Source: Mariniflexile gromovii
Lineage (GTDB): Bacteria > Bacteroidota > Bacteroidia > Flavobacteriales > Flavobacteriaceae
Assembly (NCBI RefSeq): GCF_017814435.1
Contig: NZ_JAGJCB010000022.1
Location: forward strand, 1 to 55,740
Length of the DNA: 55,740 bases
Direction: 5' to 3'
Below are positions 1-7,230 of this stretch, one piece after another (the first letter of the stretch is position 1; each line of letters starts with the position of its first letter). A program made the translations under genes and the position numbers. Below the pieces are notes generated by a model that worked only from the letters and a program-made list of their open reading frames with translations, had not been told where the DNA came from and made no database searches.

Positions 1-82
1 CTTGAACAACCTGAAGCTTAAAAGAAATCGAATAATCTTTTTGAGTACGCTTTACATACCCACTGTTTTCTGGTGTTTTCAT
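1..82 (-). CDS. IS3-type transposase OrfA, N-terminal end (partial)
   Basis: The first 27 codons of a minus-strand gene run off the left edge. The protein begins MKTPENSGYVKRTQKDYS and continues into a basic helix. This is the typical beginning of the small helix-turn-helix OrfA of IS3-family elements found in many flavobacteria. OrfA binds the element ends, and with a frameshifted OrfB it makes the transposase. The start ATG (82-80 on the minus strand) lies about 46 bases inside the presumed terminal repeat, as expected for such elements. The family call rests on recognising this N-terminus only; the rest is outside the window. Confidence 0.75.
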   Translation of the reverse strand, partial: MKTPENSGYVKRTQKDYSISFKLQVVQ

Positions 83-128
83 TACACTAAGGTTTGAGTG
101 TATCGCTATTGCAGGACGGGACACTTCA
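1..128 (-). mobile_element. End of an IS3-family insertion sequence
   Basis: Read on the minus strand from position 128, the sequence starts TGAAGTGTCCCGTCCTGCAA and leads into the OrfA start. A terminus beginning with TG is typical of IS3-family ends, so I place the element border at 128, right beside an A15 tract (128-142). The other end, OrfB and any target duplication lie outside the window. The element marks the left border of the polysaccharide locus. Confidence 0.65.
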
Positions 129-142
129 AAAAAAAAAAAAAA

Positions 143-265
143 GACCCTGAAAAATTCAGAAAAAACATAAGAGAAAACCGCTAAAAAGTAAAAGAAGGCT
201 TAATAGAATACCTAGGAGAAGATCGTGGTGAAGAAGTGTTTAAAGCTTCCGCTTTTAAGAGGTAG
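143..265 (+). pseudogene. Broken coding fragment beside the IS end
   Basis: In one frame the DNA reads DPEKFRKNIRENR, then a TAA at 182-184, then KVKEGLIEYLGEDRGEEVFK and ASAFKR, ending at TAG (263-265). The charged, helical composition and continuity across the single stop look like the C-terminus of a former gene cut by the insertion sequence. I do not recognise the family. A clear hairpin terminator follows at 362-399, consistent with the 3' end of a plus-strand gene. Confidence 0.35.
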
Positions 266-361
266 TAAGTTAATAAAAAAGTGTTTTAATTGATTACCGT
301 TTTTATTTCTAACGGTTGGTGTGCCATACACATCTAAATAGATAATGTAGGTTAGTTTAGT

Positions 362-399
362 TGCGCGTTAACTTCTGTTTTGTTAACGCGTATTTTTTT
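362..399 (+). terminator. Hairpin terminator
   Basis: CGCGTTAAC (364-372) pairs perfectly with GTTAACGCG (382-390), and a T run follows (393-399). It would end transcription of the broken gene at the left edge and insulate the locus starting at 594. The rest of the gap (400-593) holds the 24-base repeat at 509-532 and presumably the promoter of the next gene; I see no further gene. Confidence 0.75.
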
Positions 400-508
400 A
401 TAAAAAAAACATAACAATTTCTATTACTAGTTTAAAAAAAAGTAATCCTACACCATATTCCATCTTAATATATACAAACCAAGGTAAATACTTAAAAATG
501 GTTGGCTT

Positions 509-532
509 AAGCAATAAAATGATAGATTACAG
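509..532 (+). repeat. 24-base direct repeat, copy 1
   Basis: A 24-base sequence containing GCAATAAAATGATAGATTAC is present identically at 6629-6652. Both copies lie in non-coding DNA upstream of genes for small secreted proteins: 61 bases before the ATG at 594 and 89 bases before the ATG at 6742. A shared regulatory element or leader is possible; the function is unknown. Confidence 0.7.
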
Positions 533-593
533 CAATTATACTTATAGCCGTTAGAGTAATTTCGTCATTATTCATTTATAAAAACATAATATC

Positions 594-1367
594 ATGAGAC
601 AAAAATTACTTTTAACAAAACTATTTTTATTTACCACTTTCTTTATTTCAGCACAAGCTATTATTACAACCGATAATAATGTTGAACAGTTTAAATCCCC
701 AGAAATTCCTGGAATACAAGCTACTGCAGTAACTGGTGTTTTTAGTATAGGTGCCAATAATGCATACTATCAATTAAGAGGAGATGCAGCTATAAAAGAT
801 GATCTTTCGGGAAAATTAACATTTGATATAGCTACTGCTTCTGGCTCTATAGATGGAAAACTCTCATTTGACTTTAGGAAGCTTTATGGATCTGTTGCTG
901 AAATTACAGTTACAGTGGATGGTTATACACCACAAACTTTTAGCTTGCCAGCTGATGGTACTAGCTCTGCTTTTACGCCTCAGTATTTTATAGATTTTAC
1001 TGAGACCATAACTTTTACATCAACACCATTAAAAATTACTTTTGATATTACCGATTTAGACCAAGGAAATCAAACGGGTATAACAAATTCAAGACTCTAT
1101 AACGTTGTTATTGATAAATCAACCTTATCAACAAATAACTTTATTAAAAACTCATTTAACCTTTATCCAAATCCCACAACAAATAGTTTCGAAATAAGAG
1201 GTACAAAAGAAATAAATAACGTGCAAGTATATAGCGTTAATGGGCGTTTATTAAAAACACTAACCCCTACAACTAAATATGATATTAGTGATTTAGCATC
1301 AGGTTTATATTTGATAACTATTAACACTTTGTCCGGTTCTGAAACGATGAAATTAATAAAAAAATAA
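594..1367 (+). CDS. T9SS-secreted stand-alone binding-type module
   Basis: The 257-residue protein has a signal peptide (about 1-22), one beta-rich module (about 48-173) and a type A T9SS sorting domain (about 186-257, with LYPNP, VYSVNGRLLK and SGLYLI, ending in LIKK). It should be exported across the outer membrane and be cell-attached or released. The module is clearly homologous to residues about 513-645 of the endo-fucanase-like protein at 7231-9426. Shared anchors in order are GVFS, QLRG, SGKL, FDFR, VTV-G-PQ, DFT, TP-K and DLDQG. No catalytic residues stand out, so I infer a carbohydrate-binding or cell-surface module, not an enzyme. It has its own terminator (1457-1495) and carries the 24-base repeat upstream. 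Confidence 0.8.
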   Translation: MRQKLLLTKLFLFTTFFISAQAIITTDNNVEQFKSPEIPGIQATAVTGVFSIGANNAYYQLRGDAAIKDDLSGKLTFDIATASGSIDGKLSFDFRKLYGSVAEITVTVDGYTPQTFSLPADGTSSAFTPQYFIDFTETITFTSTPLKITFDITDLDQGNQTGITNSRLYNVVIDKSTLSTNNFIKNSFNLYPNPTTNSFEIRGTKEINNVQVYSVNGRLLKTLTPTTKYDISDLASGLYLITINTLSGSETMKLIKK

Positions 1368-1412
1368 AAATGACAATACCTCTTTAATTAAACAAGGTAA
1401 TACTAAATTATT

Positions 1413-1430
1413 AAAAAAAAAAAAAAAAAA
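1413..1430 (+). repeat. A18 homopolymer
   Basis: Eighteen consecutive A bases lie in the gap between the genes at 594 and 1507. A tract this long is prone to slippage and could vary between cells or be a sequencing uncertainty. A similar A15 tract sits at 128-142. Confidence 0.9.
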
Positions 1431-1456
1431 GAAAGCACATAATAATTTCACAACCT

Positions 1457-1495
1457 ATATGCACATGATTTAAAAATTCTTGTGCATATTTTTTA
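1457..1495 (+). terminator. Hairpin terminator just before the esterase gene
   Basis: ATATGCACA (1457-1465) pairs with TGTGCATAT (1481-1489), and T bases follow to about 1494. It ends only 12 bases before the ATG at 1507. It therefore either terminates the 594 gene with partial read-through or acts in the leader of the esterase gene. Confidence 0.7.
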
Positions 1496-1506
1496 TATAA
1501 ATAATT

Positions 1507-4137
1507 ATGCATAAACCAATCTCACTTATCATATTTTTTTTAGCATTACTAAGTTTTTCACAAGCAACCAGCGGCCCAGCATACATAAAACAAGCTCTAA
1601 CAACTAGCGGCGTTTATAACGCCCCTAGTTTTGAGTTCACCACAGCTTATGATGCCTACAACACCGTTTCTGTTAACGGTACTATTCGTGGCTTATTCTA
1701 CCAAGGACTACCTTATACGCAAGCCGTAAATAGCAATAACGAAACAAAAATATTTGCTTGGTACGGGGAACCTGCGGGACTCTCTCCTGGCGACAAAGTT
1801 CCTGCTGTAATTTTAGTGCACGGCGGTGGCGGTAGAGCTTACACTGAGTGGGTAGCAGAATGGGTTAATAGAGGCTATATCGCAATTGCCATGTCTAATA
1901 GAGGTACCACCCCTGATGATTCAGCTGCTTTTCAATATGCAGGACCAAGTCAACCCGTGTTTTTTTCAGACAACGATGGCCCGTTACAAGATCAATGGTT
2001 TTATCATGCTATTGCAAATGCCATGTTATCCAACAGTTTACTTAGAAATGATGCCTTTACCACTCATGTCGATAAAAATAATATTGGAATCACCGGCATT
2101 TCTTGGGGAGGTATAATTAATACGGTTATAGCTGGCATAGATGAACGTTTAGATTTTGTAATTCCTGTTTATGGCTGCGGATTTTTGTACGACTCACCTG
2201 TTTACTCTAAGCAGTTTGCAAGTATGAGTAAATCGGCTCAAGATTTTTATCTTGAAAACTGGGAACCTTCATTATATACGCCTTTACACTCGGCACCTAT
2301 GTTATTTGTAAACGGTAATAAAGATTTACAGTTTACCTTGAATATTTTCGGAAAAACCTATGAAACATCCAACAGCCCAGAGAAATTTCTACGCATACAA
2401 GACCTAATGGGTCACGGTCATGGAGCAGGAAGAAGACCTGAAGAAATTTATGATTTTGCAGATTATGTAACGGGCTTAGCCCCTAATGCTGTAAAACCAT
2501 TAGAATTTACTTCAGAACAAATAGATTCTGATAAAAACATAAGCTATAGTTTTAATTTTGATGGCCCAGTTGATGAAGCACTTTTGTTTTACACTAAAGA
2601 CACTTTGCAATGGGGAAAAACAGACGATAAATATTTATGGCTAACAAAAACTGCAAACCTAAATAAATCAAGCAATTCAGGATTAATTACTACAACAGTT
2701 CCCGAAGATGCCCAAGCCTACTACGTAAATGTAAATAATACCACTGATGGATTAATGTACAGCTCGGTTATTAAATACGCTATTAGAGATTATGAATGGT
2801 ATAATTATGAAACAGCTGTATTTAATACACGAATTGATAATTCTTCAGGAGGTACTTTTACAGACAACACAACCAATCCCAATACCTCTGGCATAAACCC
2901 AAGTACTCATGTTGGTAAGTTTGAAAGAACATCGGGAGATGCTAAAATTGTTTTTAATTTAACAAAGAACATCACTGATGTTTCAATTTTCAAACAAAAA
3001 ATTAAATTATATATAAATAACCCAGATTTAGCTTCTATTTCAAATAATAAAGTACGCCTGTATTTATCTAATTCTGAAATAGATTACAAAACAAGTAGTT
3101 TATATGAAGACATTACTCTAAATTCTGGTGCGCAATGGGTAGATTACAACTTTGATTTCACAAACAAAACTGTGCCTTCTAACATTCTATCGGAAGGTGG
3201 TTTTAATCAAGTTATTTTGGTTTTTGCTCCAGATGACACCACTTCAACAGGTATCATTTATTATTTTGATGATTTGCGAGGAACCATAAACCAACCTGAA
3301 TATGTAGCACCAGAACCATATTATGATTGGTTGAATTACGGTAAAGAGAACGCCGTTGAAGAAATTAATTACGCAAGTAGTGTTGGCGGAAACTATACAA
3401 AAACATATAATGTTTCATTAGATGCCGGAGTTACAAATAGTGGATCTGCTTCAGGGTTGGCTACAAAATTCACTAAAACCACCGAGAACAGTTGGAAATT
3501 TGCCCAAATACGCTATGATTTTGAAGATGGGATCATTAACAACACCCAAAGCATCACCTTTAAACTAAAAGCTTTAATTAAACCTGAAACTATTTCAGAA
3601 ATAAATATTCTTAATGAAGATAGCCGATCGGTAAGCATCTATCTACAAGACAGATTAGGGGGAACTAATTTGAATCAAAAATTTGTAAAAGCATATTTTA
3701 CTCAAACAAATGCTTGGGAAACCTTAGAGTTTACCTTCACCGCATCCGATTTAAATTATTATGACAGGCTCGTAATTATGGTAGCTTCAGGTCTTACATA
3801 TCCTGTTGATGAAGACGGAAAGGAGTTAACAAACGAAGACTTAACCTATTATTTTGAGTCTTTAACTGCAAACGAAAATATAAATTCAACCTTATCTACC
3901 GAGGTTTCTTTAAAGTCTCCTGAAAGACTAATGCTATACCCAAATCCCGTAAATAAAACTTTACGAATTAATAAGGTCGTAGAAGAGGCAGAAATACTAA
4001 ACCAGTTAGGACAAAAAGTCCATTCTTTTAAAAACACCGATAACTTTAACGTAATCAACTTAAAAAATGGGCTATACTTTTTAAAAGTTAACCTAAAAAA
4101 TAAGCCTACTCAAGTTTATCGTTTTATAAAAAAATAA
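1507..4137 (+). CDS. T9SS-secreted alpha/beta-hydrolase (esterase-like) with two sandwich modules
   Basis: This 876-residue protein has a signal peptide (about 1-20) and an N-terminal alpha/beta-hydrolase domain. The oxyanion region is HGGGG (from H105), the nucleophile elbow is GISWGG with S199, the likely acid is D273 (NGNKD) and the likely base is H303 or H305 (GHGHG). Two related beta-sandwich modules follow at about 428-600 and 605-800. Each starts with a tyrosine/tryptophan-rich YEWYNY or YYDWLNY segment and ends with YYFDDL or YYFESL. A T9SS sorting domain (about 808-876, LYPNP) ends the protein. It probably removes ester groups such as acetyl from the polysaccharide outside the cell, with the sandwich modules binding glycan. 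The substrate is not readable from sequence; a peptidase-S15-like role is the main alternative. Confidence 0.75.
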   Translation: MHKPISLIIFFLALLSFSQATSGPAYIKQALTTSGVYNAPSFEFTTAYDAYNTVSVNGTIRGLFYQGLPYTQAVNSNNETKIFAWYGEPAGLSPGDKVPAVILVHGGGGRAYTEWVAEWVNRGYIAIAMSNRGTTPDDSAAFQYAGPSQPVFFSDNDGPLQDQWFYHAIANAMLSNSLLRNDAFTTHVDKNNIGITGISWGGIINTVIAGIDERLDFVIPVYGCGFLYDSPVYSKQFASMSKSAQDFYLENWEPSLYTPLHSAPMLFVNGNKDLQFTLNIFGKTYETSNSPEKFLRIQDLMGHGHGAGRRPEEIYDFADYVTGLAPNAVKPLEFTSEQIDSDKNISYSFNFDGPVDEALLFYTKDTLQWGKTDDKYLWLTKTANLNKSSNSGLITTTVPEDAQAYYVNVNNTTDGLMYSSVIKYAIRDYEWYNYETAVFNTRIDNSSGGTFTDNTTNPNTSGINPSTHVGKFERTSGDAKIVFNLTKNITDVSIFKQKIKLYINNPDLASISNNKVRLYLSNSEIDYKTSSLYEDITLNSGAQWVDYNFDFTNKTVPSNILSEGGFNQVILVFAPDDTTSTGIIYYFDDLRGTINQPEYVAPEPYYDWLNYGKENAVEEINYASSVGGNYTKTYNVSLDAGVTNSGSASGLATKFTKTTENSWKFAQIRYDFEDGIINNTQSITFKLKALIKPETISEINILNEDSRSVSIYLQDRLGGTNLNQKFVKAYFTQTNAWETLEFTFTASDLNYYDRLVIMVASGLTYPVDEDGKELTNEDLTYYFESLTANENINSTLSTEVSLKSPERLMLYPNPVNKTLRINKVVEEAEILNQLGQKVHSFKNTDNFNVINLKNGLYFLKVNLKNKPTQVYRFIKK

Positions 4138-4308
4138 TCTATTTAAGTCACAGTGTATTAGAGCAAAACAATGATAGATAAGAGAAACTGTTTTATTATA
4201 AATGCATGTTAATTTACACTTTTCCCTTTAATACCAATTCTAAAGTATAGATTCAAATTAACTGATAACAAAAAAAACAACATCACATCACATACAACTG
4301 CTAAACAA

Positions 4309-6525
4309 ATGAAAAAAATAATTCTAAACGCCTTGTTTGTAGTGCTATCTATACCCCTTGTGGCACAAAATGTATTGGAAATGAATCCTGAAAATGCCCA
4401 GGATAATGCTTTTTTTAAATTCATTCCTTCTATAGATTATAACAGTATTCTGGAGCAAAATGGTACAACAAATTTTACAACCAGCTACTCGCCTTCTGGA
4501 AGTTATTGGCTAGACCCAACAGAAGCAGACGAACAACATGTGTATCTAGCAAAACTTGAACACCAAGCATCTACACCAGAAAATTCATGGCAGTTAAGAA
4601 TTGGTCAAGGCGGACAAATTTATTCTTTTAAAAGTGCCTATGGAGAAGGTATTCCTCCTCAATCTAAAGAACACTCAACATGGAATGATGAAGTTTGGCA
4701 GCCTGTTTCTGTATCAACTTTAAATAATAGAGATTTTACTTCGGCATTTTATTTTATTCATGGCGCCGGAGCCTATAATAATGATGGTATAGAGAAAACC
4801 TGGTACAGTCCATTAATGGCTTCTTACTATGATGCTTTCGATAAATCGTATGCTGTTACCAATTGGGGCGCTCAAGCACATATACCATCTTTGTATAAAT
4901 CTGAAATTTTATACACAACTAAATATCGAGAAATTGGAGAAGGTGTGCTAGAAGTTACTTATTTCATTCAAAATTTTGGAGATGAACCTATGGTTCACAT
5001 CAATGCACCTTGGGGAGGTGTTCGCGCTTCCAGTTTACGCGGTAAATTTGTAGGCTTACCCGACGGAAGTATTGAAATTTCGGATGGAAACACAGGAACT
5101 ACTGTTGATACTAGAGATATTGATGAAACCGGTGGTTATGTGATATGGTCTGAAAACACTACTAATAGCACAGCAGCTTCGATGGGAATTGTATTTGGAA
5201 ACAAACTTAAAACAGCCGAGTTGACCAATCATGGTTTACGAAATGTGTTTTTCAGACTTGGTCAAGTTGGTGGCGATACAAACCCAAGAGATTATACTTT
5301 ATTTACCGTTATTGCTCAATTAGACATAAAACGCGGCGAAACGTTCTATTACAGAACCTACTATATAAATGGAACAAGAGATTTTGTTCAAGAAAAAGGG
5401 AATCTATTAGCACCATATAGCGATTATGGTTTTATTGAGCCTAATGCCGATGAAACACCAAAAACAACAATATCAGCTTCCGATTCGGACGGTGGACTCT
5501 CAAAAACAATTTACTTAAACACAAGTTTCACAAAGGATATGCTACCTATTTTTCTTATGAAAAATACAGCAACCGGAAAAACATACATTTCCCCAGACCC
5601 GTATTACAATGTAACAACTCAACCTTTGGAAAACCCTTATAATGAAGGTGATCCTGAATATGAAACCTACCAAAATAGATTTGTATATAAACTTCATGAA
5701 AGCCCAATAGAATATGTGCGACTTTTAGGATATGCGTTTGATAAGGATATGTCATCTAACCCTTCTTTCTCGCTACTTGATGATTTAATTTTAGACAATG
5801 CTAAAGTTATTCTAACAGCTCCATACCTCAACAAAATATGGGTTCAAACTACAGATTCTCCTATCACCGCAACTAATCTCGCCCTAGATGGAGTTGCAAC
5901 GCAGTCCTCTACCCTACACGATGCCGAAGCCACTAGAGCCATAGATGGCAATACAAATGGAGCATTTTCTGAAGGATCCGTAACACATACAGGATCTGAT
6001 CCAGAAACGTATTGGCAGGTAGAATTAGATGCTGAATATGCTATTGGGATTATCAATATTTTTGGTCGCACAGACAGTTGTTGTTTAGAGCGTCTTTCAA
6101 ATTTTACTGTTTTAGTTTATGATGCCGATGGGCAATTAACCTATTCTGAAACTTTTGATGCTTATCCAGATCCTTCAGTAACCTCTAATGCAAACGGTGT
6201 TCAAGGTAAAATAATAAAAGTTCGTAATAACACAGGCTCAACATTATCCTTAGCAGAAGTACAGGTTTTTGAAGCATTAAAACTGTCGGTTACCTCACCA
6301 GAAAAGAACATAAATTTCTTTCCTAACCCCGTAAAAACCTCTTTCAAAATAAATAAAAAAAATATTCATAACATTAATATATACGACGTCTCAGGAAAAT
6401 TAGTTAAAAACTTTGACACCCCACAACACGAGTATATCATCACTAATTTAAAGCCGGGAATATACTTTGCAAAAACAATAGATACCCAAGGAAAAACCGC
6501 TATTAATCGATTAATAAAGTTATAG
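4309..6525 (+). CDS. T9SS-secreted protein with unrecognised N-terminal domain and fucolectin-like domain
   Basis: The 738 residues comprise a signal peptide (about 1-20), a large beta-rich region (about 21-515) that I cannot assign to a family, a discoidin/F5-8C fold domain (about 521-660) and a T9SS sorting domain (about 668-738, FFPNPV). The discoidin domain is of fucolectin type: it begins NLALDGVATQSST, has AIDGN, and carries RTDSCCLER at R587-R595, with H560 upstream. This resembles the His/Arg/Arg fucose site and adjacent cysteine pair of eel fucolectin (CBM47-like), with slightly different spacing. The N-terminal region is rich in Trp, Tyr, Asp and Glu (for example WNDEVWQPV and NAPWGGVR), as expected of a carbohydrate-active enzyme. 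I infer an extracellular fucan-active enzyme or binding protein; catalysis is unproven. Confidence 0.65.
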   Translation: MKKIILNALFVVLSIPLVAQNVLEMNPENAQDNAFFKFIPSIDYNSILEQNGTTNFTTSYSPSGSYWLDPTEADEQHVYLAKLEHQASTPENSWQLRIGQGGQIYSFKSAYGEGIPPQSKEHSTWNDEVWQPVSVSTLNNRDFTSAFYFIHGAGAYNNDGIEKTWYSPLMASYYDAFDKSYAVTNWGAQAHIPSLYKSEILYTTKYREIGEGVLEVTYFIQNFGDEPMVHINAPWGGVRASSLRGKFVGLPDGSIEISDGNTGTTVDTRDIDETGGYVIWSENTTNSTAASMGIVFGNKLKTAELTNHGLRNVFFRLGQVGGDTNPRDYTLFTVIAQLDIKRGETFYYRTYYINGTRDFVQEKGNLLAPYSDYGFIEPNADETPKTTISASDSDGGLSKTIYLNTSFTKDMLPIFLMKNTATGKTYISPDPYYNVTTQPLENPYNEGDPEYETYQNRFVYKLHESPIEYVRLLGYAFDKDMSSNPSFSLLDDLILDNAKVILTAPYLNKIWVQTTDSPITATNLALDGVATQSSTLHDAEATRAIDGNTNGAFSEGSVTHTGSDPETYWQVELDAEYAIGIINIFGRTDSCCLERLSNFTVLVYDADGQLTYSETFDAYPDPSVTSNANGVQGKIIKVRNNTGSTLSLAEVQVFEALKLSVTSPEKNINFFPNPVKTSFKINKKNIHNINIYDVSGKLVKNFDTPQHEYIITNLKPGIYFAKTIDTQGKTAINRLIKL

Positions 6526-6628
6526 CCAAAGGCAGCTAATATGCTTTAGTACAAATAGTTTCAATAGTTCAGAAATATACTGTACTAAACATTTATAATA
6601 AACGGTTAAAGGAATAAATGAATGAAAA

Positions 6629-6652
6629 AAGCAATAAAATGATAGATTACAG
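6629..6652 (+). repeat. 24-base direct repeat, copy 2
   Basis: Identical to 509-532. It lies 89 bases upstream of the small helical protein gene at 6742, in non-coding sequence. Confidence 0.7.
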
Positions 6653-6741
6653 AAATTAGTAAAACCAAAGTTTAAATACTTTTGAAGCAACATTATTATA
6701 GACAAAGTTGAAAGTCAACTTGAACTAAAAATTAATTTAAA

Positions 6742-7089
6742 ATGAAAAAAATGAAAAAAAGTTTATTCACATTAGTATTAGGATTATTAGTTAGTATTGC
6801 TACTATGGCACAATCTAATAACGATCGACGTGCAGAAAGAATTACACAACAAGCTTTAACAAAAATAGAAGCATCATTAACTTTAAAAGAAGAAGAGAAA
6901 AAAACTTTTGAAGCTTTGAAAAAGGAATCACTGTTTAAACATTTTGAAATTGCAGATGAGTACAAAACGAAAGATCCTGAAATGTTTAAACAAAAAATAA
7001 AAGAGAACAACGAAAAGTTTAATGAATCGATGTTTAAAGCTTTTGGTAAAGCTAGAGCTAGAGAAATAATGGCTACAATGAAAAACTAA
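6742..7089 (+). CDS. Small secreted helical protein of unknown function
   Basis: The 115-residue protein has a signal peptide (about 1-23, ending TMAQ). The mature part is about 90 residues, highly charged and almost certainly all helical, with many Lys/Glu and no cysteine. Its size and helical character recall Spy/CpxP-like periplasmic proteins seen in flavobacteria, but no LTxxQ motif is visible, so I do not assign that family. It lies between two genes for T9SS-secreted proteins but has no sorting domain, so a periplasmic location is likely. An alternative start at the second methionine (residue 4) would also fit. Confidence 0.65.
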   Translation: MKKMKKSLFTLVLGLLVSIATMAQSNNDRRAERITQQALTKIEASLTLKEEEKKTFEALKKESLFKHFEIADEYKTKDPEMFKQKIKENNEKFNESMFKAFGKARAREIMATMKN

Positions 7090-7179
7090 AAAGTTAGTAC
7101 TTGGTTAGAAAGTAATTTGCCAAAATCAAGAAAAATAAAAACTATCATTAAAAGTTAAAATACAGAGAAAAATAATTGA

Positions 7180-7192
7180 TTATGGTTAACTG
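7180..7192 (+). promoter_or_regulatory. Candidate operator, TTATGGTTAACTG
   Basis: This 13-base sequence sits 38 bases before the ATG at 7231 and recurs exactly, inverted, at 44110-44122 upstream of the sulfatase at 44299. Related sites lie on both sides of the susC divergent promoter (30931-30945 and 31143-31173). It may be a binding site for the hybrid regulator at 46080; this is inference from recurrence only. Confidence 0.3.
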
Positions 7193-7230
7193 TTTTTGTT
7201 TGTTTTTCGTCAAAAATTAATTTATTAATT

